DNA of 17,673 nucleotides from Gammaproteobacteria bacterium. GTDB taxonomy: Bacteria; Pseudomonadota; Gammaproteobacteria; Pseudomonadales; Azotimanducaceae. Below are positions 1-7,121 of the stretch, piece after piece (the first letter of the stretch is position 1; every line of letters starts with the position of its first letter). The DNA lies in contig PBQQ01000047.1 in the NCBI GenBank assembly GCA_002725095.1, positions 4,756 to 22,428 on the forward strand, in the 5' to 3' direction. Below the pieces are notes generated by a model, which saw only the letters and a list, made by a program, of their open reading frames with translations, searched no databases and had not been told where the DNA came from. A program made the position numbers and the translations under genes.

Positions 1-274
1 TCAGCAACTGATCTTCGTGCGCAAGGTATAGGTCTGCGTTCTCGACGCTTATGCAATTCCAAGCACTTTTAAAGGGTTGCGCGCTCGACCGAGTGCGTGC
101 CGCTGGGCTGGCATAGATCCAGTCGGCGCGCAGGTTTATGTGCAAACATTTCTTCAACAAGCGCTGTATATCGTCGGTGCCGCGCTCGCTGAGCTGTCGA
201 TGGTAATCCCCTGCGCCGGGCGTTGCTGTTAAGGCATCGCCGTGGCGCAGAAGCGTAAGGGTGCGTGTGACCAT
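1..274 (-). CDS. sixA: SixA-type phosphohistidine phosphatase, C-terminus cut by the window edge
   Basis: The first 91 residues are visible; the 3' end lies beyond position 1. The protein starts MVTRTLTLLRHGDA. It has the RHG signature of the histidine phosphatase superfamily at residues 10-12, with His11 as the expected phosphate acceptor. The pattern DYHRQLSERG (23-32) and the motif SPAARTR (56-62), whose arginine would bind phosphate, are typical of SixA. SixA is a small cytoplasmic phosphatase that dephosphorylates phosphohistidine, for example on HPt domains or on the nitrogen phosphotransferase protein NPr in E. coli. That role is family knowledge and not shown here. The ATG shares one base with the stop of the upstream flavin oxidoreductase (TAATG), which suggests translational coupling. 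A generic phosphoglycerate-mutase-like phosphatase is possible, but the compact N-terminus favours SixA. Confidence 0.8.
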   Translation of the reverse strand, partial: MVTRTLTLLRHGDALTATPGAGDYHRQLSERGTDDIQRLLKKCLHINLRADWIYASPAARTRSSAQPFKSAWNCISVENADLYLAHEDQLL

Positions 275-1179
275 TAATCCCAGAGTGCAAAGAATTCCTC
301 AAGCGCTTGGATTTGACCGCCCGCAGCGGACGAAGGCACAACAATAGGGGTCTTTATGCCCGCATCAAACCATGCCTCGATGCCTTCGCGAACCTCGTTG
401 GCGCTGCCGAATAAAGTGGTGTCGGCGAGCCAACGATCTGACAAGCACTCAGGCACACGGTCGTAATCCTTTTCAGCAATAGCGACTTCAACGGCGTTCA
501 TTTCTTCCTCGTAACCGGCTTGTTTCCAGTAGTTACGATAGTTGGGTAAGAACGCGTAGCTGGTCAGCGTTTTACGATTCACCGCGGCGGCTGCCGCTTT
601 GTCATCGCTGATGCAGGTGGGCACCATGTTGCCGATAAAGAAGTCCTCGCTGGCTTTGGTTTCGGCACTTAAGTTTCCCAGAGAGTGTCCCATATAAGAG
701 CGCGCGCCATTGGCAAATACCATGCCGCCACCTATTTCTTCAGCCAGTTGAATCATTTTGTCGCGCAGCGTCGCCAGCACGATCGGTGGGAGATCGCCCA
801 CTCGGGGTACCGCGTGCATATCTTCGACAAACTGGCGCATATCGCCGAGCGGCTTGCCTGCAGTGATGCCCATGCGGTTGAGCGCAGGCGCGTGACTGAC
901 GCCCACACCAAAACGAAATCTGCCATTGGACACTTCGTGGAGAAACGCTGCGGTTTGTGCAAAGTCTGTCACATTGCGGGTATAGATCGGGGTAATGCTG
1001 GTGCCGATCATGACGTCACTAGTGCTCAGTGCTATGGCATTGCACAGCGATAAACTGTCCCCGAGGCTGGGGCCGAAGATGCCCGGGAAACCCCGACGTT
1101 CTATTTCTTGGGCTATCTCTATAGTTTTGAGTCTGCGGCCCGGAACGGCGGCTAAACTCACTGCAGGTAATTGCGTCAT
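274..1179 (-). CDS. LLM-class (luciferase-like) flavin-dependent oxidoreductase
   Basis: A 301-residue protein of the bacterial luciferase-like monooxygenase fold, a TIM barrel using FMN or F420. Visible family features are the N-terminal strand-helix with IAQEIERRGFPGIFGP, the segment GTSITPIYTRNV near residues 59-70, and GRFRFGVGVSHAP near 86-98. The C-terminal part has the usual FGSANEVREGIEAWFDAGIK pattern. The length is normal for the family. The start chosen is the ATG at 1179, because a strong GGAGGG ribosome-binding site sits six bases upstream. The in-frame TTG at 1191 lies upstream of that site and would read through it. The substrate cannot be told from sequence, and the cofactor (FMN or F420) is undetermined. 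It is probably co-transcribed with sixA. A terminator-like hairpin lies in its leader, so it may be weakly expressed or attenuated. Confidence 0.85.
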   Translation of the reverse strand: MTQLPAVSLAAVPGRRLKTIEIAQEIERRGFPGIFGPSLGDSLSLCNAIALSTSDVMIGTSITPIYTRNVTDFAQTAAFLHEVSNGRFRFGVGVSHAPALNRMGITAGKPLGDMRQFVEDMHAVPRVGDLPPIVLATLRDKMIQLAEEIGGGMVFANGARSYMGHSLGNLSAETKASEDFFIGNMVPTCISDDKAAAAAVNRKTLTSYAFLPNYRNYWKQAGYEEEMNAVEVAIAEKDYDRVPECLSDRWLADTTLFGSANEVREGIEAWFDAGIKTPIVVPSSAAGGQIQALEEFFALWD

Positions 1180-1198
1180 ATATCCCTCCAAAATTCGT

Positions 1199-1226
1199 AA
1201 AAAAACAGGGTACTCGACTTAGTACC
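1199..1226 (-). terminator. Candidate Rho-independent terminator or attenuator ahead of the flavin oxidoreductase
   Basis: Read on the minus strand, GGTACT (1226-1221), a six-base loop and AGTACC (1214-1209) form a perfect six-pair stem. After CTG comes a run of seven T (1205-1199). This fits intrinsic termination of the leftward hisC transcript. The stem is short and only half GC, so it is weak. It ends about 20 bases before the ATG at 1179, leaving no room for a promoter between it and the gene. It may therefore act as an attenuator or partial terminator inside the operon. Confidence 0.4.
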
Positions 1227-1269
1227 TAAGGCCAAACTCTAGCGGCCTCGAGAAGTCACTTCGTGAATA

Positions 1270-1521
1270 TCATCCCAGTCGCTGGGCCTGCGGCGACCAC
1301 GCGACTTGGTCGATATCTGGGTAATGAACGACGCCTACCGCTGCGGATTCGCCACCCGTAAGATAAACCGGATCCTGTGCGGAATTATTGTGCAGGCTCT
1401 GGAGTCCCGCCACCTCGCTGAGAGATCGGGTCAGTCGGATCGCATGGTTATTAAATTACTGTTGCATGCGTTCGACCGGCATGGTCTCAATGTCGGTGGC
1501 GTGCGGTAGATGTTTGCTCAT
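1270..1521 (-). pseudogene. Possible decayed small ORF after hisC, one in-frame TAA
   Basis: From ATG at 1521 the frame reads MSKHLPHATDIETMPVERMQQ and then meets TAA at 1458-1456. The same frame then stays open for a further 61 sense codons, to TGA at 1272-1270. The downstream part, including YLTGGESAAVGVVHYPDID, has many codons beginning with G, as coding sequence usually does. The ATG is 18 bases after the hisC-like stop, with only a weak AGG ten bases upstream. It could be a gene broken by one nonsense mutation, a real 21-residue peptide gene followed by chance open frame, or pure chance. I do not recognise the protein. Confidence 0.28.
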
Positions 1522-1539
1522 GGTTGAGTTGCCTCACGG

Positions 1540-2619
1540 TCAACTACTAAAGCGCCGGAGGTTCTTCAGCAGTATTTGGTTTTGTTTTTCTGTGCCAATG
1601 CTGATGCGCAATTTGTCATTCAGGCGCGGATGATCGAAATAACGCACCAATATATTTTCGGTTTTGAGCGTCTTATAGATGGCTTCGGCGCCGATGCTGT
1701 CGCTCGGCGGTGTTGTCAGCAAAAAGTTGGCTTCGCTGGCAAGGCACGACCAGCCGAGTGCGGCGAGCTGTTGCGCCAGCAGTTGGCGTTGTTCGCGCAC
1801 CTTTTTCCAGGTGGAGCGCGCGTAGGTTTGATCCTTTAATGCGGCGATGCCGAGGCTCTGACTAATGGCGTCAACGTTATAACTGTCGCGGGTTTTTTCC
1901 AAAATGGGCGTGATCAGTTCCTGATCGCCAAGCAAATAGCCCAGTCGTAAGCCAGCAAGGCTGTAACCCTTACTGAAGGTGCGCAATATCAAAACGTTGT
2001 CGTGCTGCTCTACGAACTCGCGACTGCTGTAACCGATCTCTGGATCAATGAAGTCGGCGTAGGCTTCATCGATCAGCAATACACCGCTGATGGTTCTTGC
2101 GATCTGGTGCAAATCTTCGGCATGGGTGAACCGACCGCTAGGCGCGTGTGGATTAACGAGGCAGGTAAGTTGTGCGTTCTCCGCGCTGGCGCGCGCGGCG
2201 AAGTCGGTAGGGATAGACCAATTGGCCTCTAAATCTATGTTAAATGTTTGCGCGTCTTGTATTTGTGCAAGTACTGGATAGAGCGAATAACTGGGGTCGG
2301 TACCGGCGAAGGTTCCGCCTGGGCTGACGTAGGCGGTAACCGCAAGACGCAATGCTTCGTCGCCCGCGTGGGTGACCACAACTTGGTTTTTACTGAGTCC
2401 ATGCAGTTCGGCGATCTGCTCGCGTAAGGCATCGGCGGTAGGCTGTGGGTAGGTACGTAAACTGTCCGCAGCGAATGCGCTTAGCGCATCGGTCACAGCC
2501 GGGCTGGGTGGGTAGGGGTTTTCGTTGGTGTTTAGCTTGATGGTCTGTACATCTAGAGGCTGTTCGCCCCAGCTATACCCTTGCATGCGTTGAATGTTGG
2601 GTCGTTGGAATTTGCTCAT
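1540..2619 (-). CDS. hisC: HisC-like PLP-dependent aminotransferase (histidinol-phosphate aminotransferase family)
   Basis: A 359-residue fold-type I PLP enzyme. Signatures in order are LNTNENPYPPSP (29-40), AGDEALRLA in the phosphate-binding loop (85-93), NPHAPSG (156-162, Asn156 facing the PLP ring), DEAYADF (184-190, Asp184 for the pyridine nitrogen), RTFSKGYSLAGLRLGY (213-228, Lys217 forming the Schiff base), and LRISIG near the C-terminus with the substrate-carboxylate arginine. This order and length match HisC, which transfers an amino group between glutamate and imidazole acetol phosphate in histidine synthesis. NPHAPSG replaces the commoner NPNNPTG, and no other his gene is nearby, so a related aminotransferase with another substrate is possible. 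Its ATG overlaps the stop of the AI-2E-family gene upstream (ATGA), which suggests coupled translation. Confidence 0.8.
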   Translation of the reverse strand: MSKFQRPNIQRMQGYSWGEQPLDVQTIKLNTNENPYPPSPAVTDALSAFAADSLRTYPQPTADALREQIAELHGLSKNQVVVTHAGDEALRLAVTAYVSPGGTFAGTDPSYSLYPVLAQIQDAQTFNIDLEANWSIPTDFAARASAENAQLTCLVNPHAPSGRFTHAEDLHQIARTISGVLLIDEAYADFIDPEIGYSSREFVEQHDNVLILRTFSKGYSLAGLRLGYLLGDQELITPILEKTRDSYNVDAISQSLGIAALKDQTYARSTWKKVREQRQLLAQQLAALGWSCLASEANFLLTTPPSDSIGAEAIYKTLKTENILVRYFDHPRLNDKLRISIGTEKQNQILLKNLRRFSS

Positions 2620-3707
2620 GGGGTTGCTGTGGGCGGTTCCGTGTCGTCAGACGGTTCTAGGTCGGATGTCAGGGCAGCCTCGGATCCTGCAGGCCCTAAA
2701 AGGTAGGCGATCCAAGTCGTGTTTGGGTTCGCTTCCAGAGCAATCTTGGCGCTCATCGTCAAAGGTACAGACAGCAGCATTCCCACCGGGCCCAGTAACC
2801 AGCCCCATAACACTAAGGAAAGGAATACCACCAGTGTGGAGAGTCCCAGGCCACGGCCCATAAAACGGGGTTCCACAACGTTGCCCATAACCAGATTTAT
2901 CAGAAAAAAGCTGCCTGCAACGGCGCCGGCAGTGGCTGGTCCGGCTTGCACAACGGCCAGCAAAATCGGTGGCACTGCTGCGATAATAGAGCCGATGGTT
3001 GGGATGAAGTTCAAAAGCATGGCCAATAAACCCCACAGCACTGGAAAGTCCACGCCCAGCGCCCAAAGCACCACCGTGACGACTATGCCGGTAGCGATGC
3101 TGACACTGGTTTTAATGGCTATGTAACGGTTCATATTAGCGGTGAATTGAGAAAACAACGGTAAATCGCGTTGCGGGTTGACAAGAACATGCCTTAGTTT
3201 GCTCGGGAAACTTGTCGCTTCGGCAAGAATGAAGACGACGGTCAGGGTAATCAGCAGGCTGTCGCCGAGTACGGCGCCAATGCCGGCCAAAGTGGCACTG
3301 GCGAAATTCAATGCGGACCCTGGTGATAGATTTGTCACCATGTTGGCTAAGTCTAACGGGATATCAAAGTCCTGAAGAACGGCTATGAACTGCGCTTGCA
3401 GCAGCGCCAAGCGTTCCTGATAAAAGGGTAACTTTGCTGCGAACGCAGACGTTGATGACGCCAGTAGACCGCCGAGTACCGCAAGTATCGTAATGATGCC
3501 AACGATGACTGTGGGCAGGGCAATATTGCTATTCAGCCCTCGCTCGCGCAGCCAAAACAGTGGGGTCGCGGCGATGGTGGCGATAAATACGGACAGCAGA
3601 AACGGTACCACCAGCGCTTGGGCAGACTTTAGGCCCGCAGCAATAATGATCAGAGCAGCGAGCAACAATAAACTGTTGGTGGTGCGATTTTGTTTTTCGG
3701 CTGGCAT
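2616..3707 (-). CDS. AI-2E/PerM-family transmembrane permease
   Basis: A 363-residue integral inner-membrane protein of the AI-2E transporter family (UPF0118, PerM/YdiK-like). Hydrophobic spans are seen at about 12-24, 31-52, 62-84 and 140-165. Several more follow around 197-310, including the family-typical FIPTIGSIIAAVPP stretch and LVMGNVVEPRFMGRGLGLS. The C-terminus GWLLGPVGMLLSVPLTMSAK is also characteristic. Family members have been linked to export of the quorum signal AI-2 and to ion or small-molecule transport, but most substrates are unknown and none can be assigned here. The last 25 or so residues are hydrophilic, acidic and threonine/proline-rich. An AGGA ribosome-binding site precedes the ATG, 15 bases after the nitrilase-family gene, and the stop overlaps the hisC-like start. 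Confidence 0.87.
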   Translation of the reverse strand: MPAEKQNRTTNSLLLLAALIIIAAGLKSAQALVVPFLLSVFIATIAATPLFWLRERGLNSNIALPTVIVGIITILAVLGGLLASSTSAFAAKLPFYQERLALLQAQFIAVLQDFDIPLDLANMVTNLSPGSALNFASATLAGIGAVLGDSLLITLTVVFILAEATSFPSKLRHVLVNPQRDLPLFSQFTANMNRYIAIKTSVSIATGIVVTVVLWALGVDFPVLWGLLAMLLNFIPTIGSIIAAVPPILLAVVQAGPATAGAVAGSFFLINLVMGNVVEPRFMGRGLGLSTLVVFLSLVLWGWLLGPVGMLLSVPLTMSAKIALEANPNTTWIAYLLGPAGSEAALTSDLEPSDDTEPPTATP

Positions 3708-3722
3708 GGTCGCGTCCTGTTG

Positions 3723-4553
3723 TTAGCTGAACGGCTGGCGATTCTTAAGACTGGGCAGTTGTTCGCGCACCTGTGTAACGGCTGCTGGGTCTATGGTCGC
3801 TATGGCGTAACCGTCGCCGTCATCGACTTCTGCGAGCACACGTCCCCAGGGGTCGATGATTACCGAATGTCCATAGGATGAGCGGTTGGCGCTGTGTTGG
3901 CCGTGTTGTGCGGGTGCGATAACGTAGCTCTGGTTTTCTATTGCACGGGCCCGCAACAACGCATGCCAGTGGGCATCGCCGGTTGTCGCAGTAAATGCTG
4001 ATGGCACGCTATGAGCGATCGCGCCTTGATCTGTCAGCGCCTGATACAGCGCGGGAAAACGCAGGTCGTAGCAAATGGTAAGACCGAGTGTGCCGAATGC
4101 TGCTTCGGTAATGACGCTGCGGTCGCCGGCGGCAGTCTGGCGTGACTCCTGCAGTTGCGGGCCGTCCACGATGTTGACGTCAAATAGGTGAATTTTTCGA
4201 TACAGCGCTTTTACGGCACCTGTTTCATCTAGGTAAACGCTGGTGTTATAGCAACGTTGTGTATCCTCAGGGATCGCTTCATGAAATCCACCGAGCAGCA
4301 AAGCGCAGTTGAGTTGTTGGGCCAATTCTTGGCAGCGGCGCAAAATGGGGCCGCCTTCGGGCAAGGCTTCGAGGATCTCTTGTTTGCCCTCGTGTCGACC
4401 AAGGTAGGCGAACGCCTCTGCCCATGTGATCAATTGTGCGCCCTCTGCAGCCGCTTGGCGGCTCAGTAGGGTCAGCGTGCTGAGATTGGCTTCGACGTCT
4501 ACCCCGGCGTTGTGCTGAACAACTGCAACCTTTGTTGGAGTGTCGCTAGACAT
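3723..4553 (-). CDS. Carbon-nitrogen hydrolase (nitrilase superfamily, Nit-like amidase)
   Basis: A 276-residue cytoplasmic enzyme with the Glu-Lys-Cys triad of the nitrilase superfamily. Glu46 lies in WAEAFAYLG, Lys120 in YRKIHLFDV and Cys161 in TICYDLRFPALY. The downstream HALLRARAIENQSYVIAPAQ and DPWGRVLAEV segments are also family hallmarks. The nearest well-studied relatives are the Nit1/YbeM-type omega-amidases, which hydrolyse deaminated glutathione or alpha-ketoglutaramate. This is family knowledge, and the exact substrate is inferred. It is 35 bases downstream of rhlB and 15 bases upstream of the AI-2E-family gene, so it is probably co-transcribed with both. No clear ribosome-binding site precedes the ATG. 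Confidence 0.88.
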   Translation of the reverse strand: MSSDTPTKVAVVQHNAGVDVEANLSTLTLLSRQAAAEGAQLITWAEAFAYLGRHEGKQEILEALPEGGPILRRCQELAQQLNCALLLGGFHEAIPEDTQRCYNTSVYLDETGAVKALYRKIHLFDVNIVDGPQLQESRQTAAGDRSVITEAAFGTLGLTICYDLRFPALYQALTDQGAIAHSVPSAFTATTGDAHWHALLRARAIENQSYVIAPAQHGQHSANRSSYGHSVIIDPWGRVLAEVDDGDGYAIATIDPAAVTQVREQLPSLKNRQPFS

Positions 4554-4588
4554 CGTTGCTTGAGGTCGACGATTGCACCGCGCTGACC

Positions 4589-5815
4589 TTATTCAGTCGC
4601 TGTGGCATCGCTTAGGTCTTCTGGTTGAACACATTTGATTTGGTTGCCTAAGTACTCCTCTAACGCGGGCAAGTTGAACGCGTCGTCTTCAGAGACAAAG
4701 CTAATTGCAACGCCCTCAGCACCGGCACGACCGGTTCGACCGATACGGTGAACGTAATCCTCTGGGTCCTCTGGAAGCTCAAAGTTGATCACATGGGTGA
4801 CGCCATCAACATGGATGCCACGGCCAGCCACGTCGGTAGCGATAAGGTATTGCAGCTTGCCTTCCTTAAATCGATTGAGTGTCGACAGCCGCTTCTTTTG
4901 CGGGATATCCCCGGCCAAGCCCTCGCATTGAATGCCTTTTTGGCTTAGATAGCTGACTAGTCGGTGCGTTTGGTCGCGGCGATTGGCAAAGATGATGGCG
5001 CGTTTGGGCTGTTTTACTAATAGAAAGTCGCGCAGTAGTTGTTGGCGCTTGTTGCCGCTGATCAGCCAGAATTTTTGATCTACGGTGTCGGTGGCGACAC
5101 TATCGGGCTCGACGACGATGTGTTCCGGGTCGATGGTCCAAGATTGTGCCAGTCGCATAACTGTCTCATTAAAGGTCGCTGAAAAGAACAAAGTTTGGCG
5201 ATGGCGTTTGTGAGGCGTTTGGTAAACGATACGTCGAACATCGGGAATGAATCCCATGTCCAGCATGCGGTCCGCCTCGTCGATGACTAAGCTTTCGACT
5301 TTGCTCAAGTTCACGTGTCGTCGTTCTAAGAAATCGATTAGCCGCCCGGGTGTGGCTACTAATATGTCCACTGGTTTTGCCGCTAAGCGTTCCTGTTGTT
5401 TGGTGAAATCCATGCCGCCAACGACACTCACAGTAGTGGCGCCCATATATTTCGCTAGGCCTTCTGCGTCACCTTCAATTTGCAGTGCTAACTCTCTTGT
5501 TGGTGCAAGCACGAGGGCGCGTGGAGTGCCCCTTGGCAGTGGTTGTGGTAATGGGTTTTCCCAGAATCTGGTCAGCAGGGCGATGAGGAACGCGGCGGTT
5601 TTGCCCGTACCCGTCTGTGCCTGCCCCGTAACGTCGTAGTCTGCCAAACTGAACGGTAGCGCTCGGCCTTGGATCGGCGTACAAAACTCAAAGCCAAGGT
5701 CGTCGATGGCACGCATCAACGGTTCGGGTAGGGCATAGTCTTGAAATCGATCGCGCTCTATTGGGGCCGTCGTTGCTGAGTTTTCGATGTCAGTAGCCGG
5801 TGTGGAATCGGTCAT
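4589..5815 (-). CDS. rhlB: DEAD-box ATP-dependent RNA helicase RhlB
   Basis: A 408-residue helicase with all core motifs: Q motif GFEFCTPIQ (41-49), motif I AQTGTGKT (66-73), PTREL (105-109), TPGR (155-158), DEAD (179-182), SAT (212-214) and HRIGRTGR (356-363). The segments ATDVAGRGIHVDGVTHVINFELP and EDYVHRIGRTGRAG, and the short tail without a long basic extension, are typical of RhlB. In gammaproteobacteria RhlB unwinds structured RNA for the RNase E degradosome and PNPase. The start chosen is the ATG at 5815, which has AGGA five bases upstream; a GTG 36 bases earlier would overlap the aminotransferase gene. It follows that aminotransferase by seven bases. The N-terminal 20 residues are low in complexity (Thr, Ala, Ser). 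RhlE-type paralogues are the main alternative. Confidence 0.88.
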   Translation of the reverse strand: MTDSTPATDIENSATTAPIERDRFQDYALPEPLMRAIDDLGFEFCTPIQGRALPFSLADYDVTGQAQTGTGKTAAFLIALLTRFWENPLPQPLPRGTPRALVLAPTRELALQIEGDAEGLAKYMGATTVSVVGGMDFTKQQERLAAKPVDILVATPGRLIDFLERRHVNLSKVESLVIDEADRMLDMGFIPDVRRIVYQTPHKRHRQTLFFSATFNETVMRLAQSWTIDPEHIVVEPDSVATDTVDQKFWLISGNKRQQLLRDFLLVKQPKRAIIFANRRDQTHRLVSYLSQKGIQCEGLAGDIPQKKRLSTLNRFKEGKLQYLIATDVAGRGIHVDGVTHVINFELPEDPEDYVHRIGRTGRAGAEGVAISFVSEDDAFNLPALEEYLGNQIKCVQPEDLSDATATE

Positions 5816-5822
5816 AGTTTTC

Positions 5823-7121
5823 CTAAGATTGTGCGAGCAGTTGACGCGCACTAGCGAGTTTTACGCATAAAGTGAGTATCTCCATGGCACCGGCCAATTC
5901 TGGCAAACTGCCAAAAGTAGGCGCGATGCGCACGTTGCGGTCATCGGGGTCGAAGCCGTAAGGGAACGTTGCACCCGCGGGGGTTAGCGCCAGGCCGGAT
6001 TCTTTGGCCATGGTCACAACTTGTTTGGCGAGACCGGGCAGTAGATCTAGGGACACGAAATATCCGCCCTTGGGTTGGGTCCACTCGGCGATCGCCAGAT
6101 CGCCGAGTTGCTCCGTTAATATCTCTTCTACCAGTGCGAATTTAGGGCGCAGAATCTCTGCATGCGCCGCCATATGCTCAGCGACTCTGCCATTGAGAAA
6201 GCGTGCATGACGCAATTGGTTTACTTTGTCGGGTCCGACAGTTTGAACACTTAGGTGCGCCATAAGGTTTTGCAGCACTTTGGCGCCCGAGGCGACAAAA
6301 CCGACGCCGGCTCCAGCGAAGGTGATTTTCGAGGTGGACGCGAACTGTACAACATGTTCGTCGGTTGCGGCGGTTGTGGCGGCGTCGCGAATACTTGCCA
6401 AGGTGTCGCCCGGTTGCTCCAAGTGGTGAACCGCGTAAGCGTTGTCCCAGAGCACAATAAAGTCGTTTGCAGCCGCTCGATTCGGCAATTCGGCCAAGGC
6501 CGTCACCACGTCATCCGAATAAGTGTTACCGGTAGGGTTAGCGTATTTCGGTACGCACCAGATGGCTTTTATGCTGGGGTCTGCGGCGGCCAGTTCCGCG
6601 GCGCGTTGCATGTCTGGACCGTTTTCAAGCATGGGGATATTGACCATTTCCATACCGAAGTGTTGGCACAGGACGAAGTGTCGATCGTAGCCGGGCACCG
6701 GCGTCAGTACTTTGACTGTTTCGCTGTTGCGCCATTTACGATCGTCGCCCCACAAGCCTAGAGTTAGGGCAGTGCTTAAAACGAGATGCATGAGATTCAG
6801 GCTCGAATTGCCTGCCGCCATGATCTCCGCTGCGGGCACGCCCATTATTTCTGCGCCCAGATCGCGGGCTTCGGTAATGCCCATTAAGCCGCCGTAGTTC
6901 CGTGTATCGGTGCCGTCGGCGCTGATGTAGTTGCCAGCGATTGTGGCTTCCAGAGCAACGCTAAGGCTTAACTGTTCGGCGCCTGGCTTGCCACGGCTCA
7001 AGTCCAGTTGTTGATTGGCACCGCTGACTTTCTCTAATGCGTCTGACCAAGCGCGCTCTAGTGCCTGTAAGTCCGAGTGTGGCAGATTTGCCAGGGGCTG
7101 CCCTGATTCACCAGCAGTCAT
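5823..7121 (-). CDS. Aspartate-type aminotransferase, subgroup Ic (Aminotran_MocR family)
   Basis: A 432-residue PLP enzyme. Landmarks are LDLSRGKPGAEQLSLS (39-54), RNYGGLMGITEARDLGAEIMG (74-94), GNSSLNLMHLV (104-114), KYANPTGNTYS (192-202), WDNAYAVHHL (225-234, Asp226 near the pyridine nitrogen) and STSKITFAGAG (262-272, Lys265 as Schiff-base lysine). RIAPTFGS near the C-terminus carries the carboxylate-binding arginine. This pattern matches the unusual subgroup-Ic aspartate aminotransferases such as the Corynebacterium AspT type, placed in Pfam family Aminotran_MocR although no MocR-type DNA-binding domain is present. It likely interconverts aspartate and oxaloacetate with glutamate. Its ATG overlaps the argC stop (ATGA), with AGAGGA about nine bases upstream, so it is probably translated from the argC message. 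Aspartate and glutamate supply for arginine synthesis is a plausible link, but this is inference. Confidence 0.82.
   Translation of the reverse strand: MTAGESGQPLANLPHSDLQALERAWSDALEKVSGANQQLDLSRGKPGAEQLSLSVALEATIAGNYISADGTDTRNYGGLMGITEARDLGAEIMGVPAAEIMAAGNSSLNLMHLVLSTALTLGLWGDDRKWRNSETVKVLTPVPGYDRHFVLCQHFGMEMVNIPMLENGPDMQRAAELAAADPSIKAIWCVPKYANPTGNTYSDDVVTALAELPNRAAANDFIVLWDNAYAVHHLEQPGDTLASIRDAATTAATDEHVVQFASTSKITFAGAGVGFVASGAKVLQNLMAHLSVQTVGPDKVNQLRHARFLNGRVAEHMAAHAEILRPKFALVEEILTEQLGDLAIAEWTQPKGGYFVSLDLLPGLAKQVVTMAKESGLALTPAGATFPYGFDPDDRNVRIAPTFGSLPELAGAMEILTLCVKLASARQLLAQS

Larger units (their letters stand above)
1180..1539. other. Gap between the flavin oxidoreductase and hisC-like gene
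   Basis: No intact gene of recognised family lies here. The gap contains the ribosome-binding site of the flavin oxidoreductase (GGAGGG, 1184-1189 on the minus strand), a terminator-like hairpin (1199-1226) and a minus-strand frame open except for one stop (1270-1521). It also contains short inverted repeats such as GAAGT-C-ACTTC at 1252-1262. A plus-strand frame from a TTG at 1306 is open to 1509 (67 codons), but it is antisense to the minus-strand frame, has no ribosome-binding site and matches nothing I know. Confidence 0.6.

Noticed and set aside
1306..1509. Plus-strand 67-codon open frame from a TTG in the gap before hisC
   Set aside because: No ribosome-binding site, no recognised family, and it is antisense to the minus-strand frame that has better coding character.
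6255..6761. Plus-strand 168-codon open frame
   Set aside because: Antisense shadow inside the subgroup-Ic aminotransferase gene; the glycine-rich translation is an artefact.
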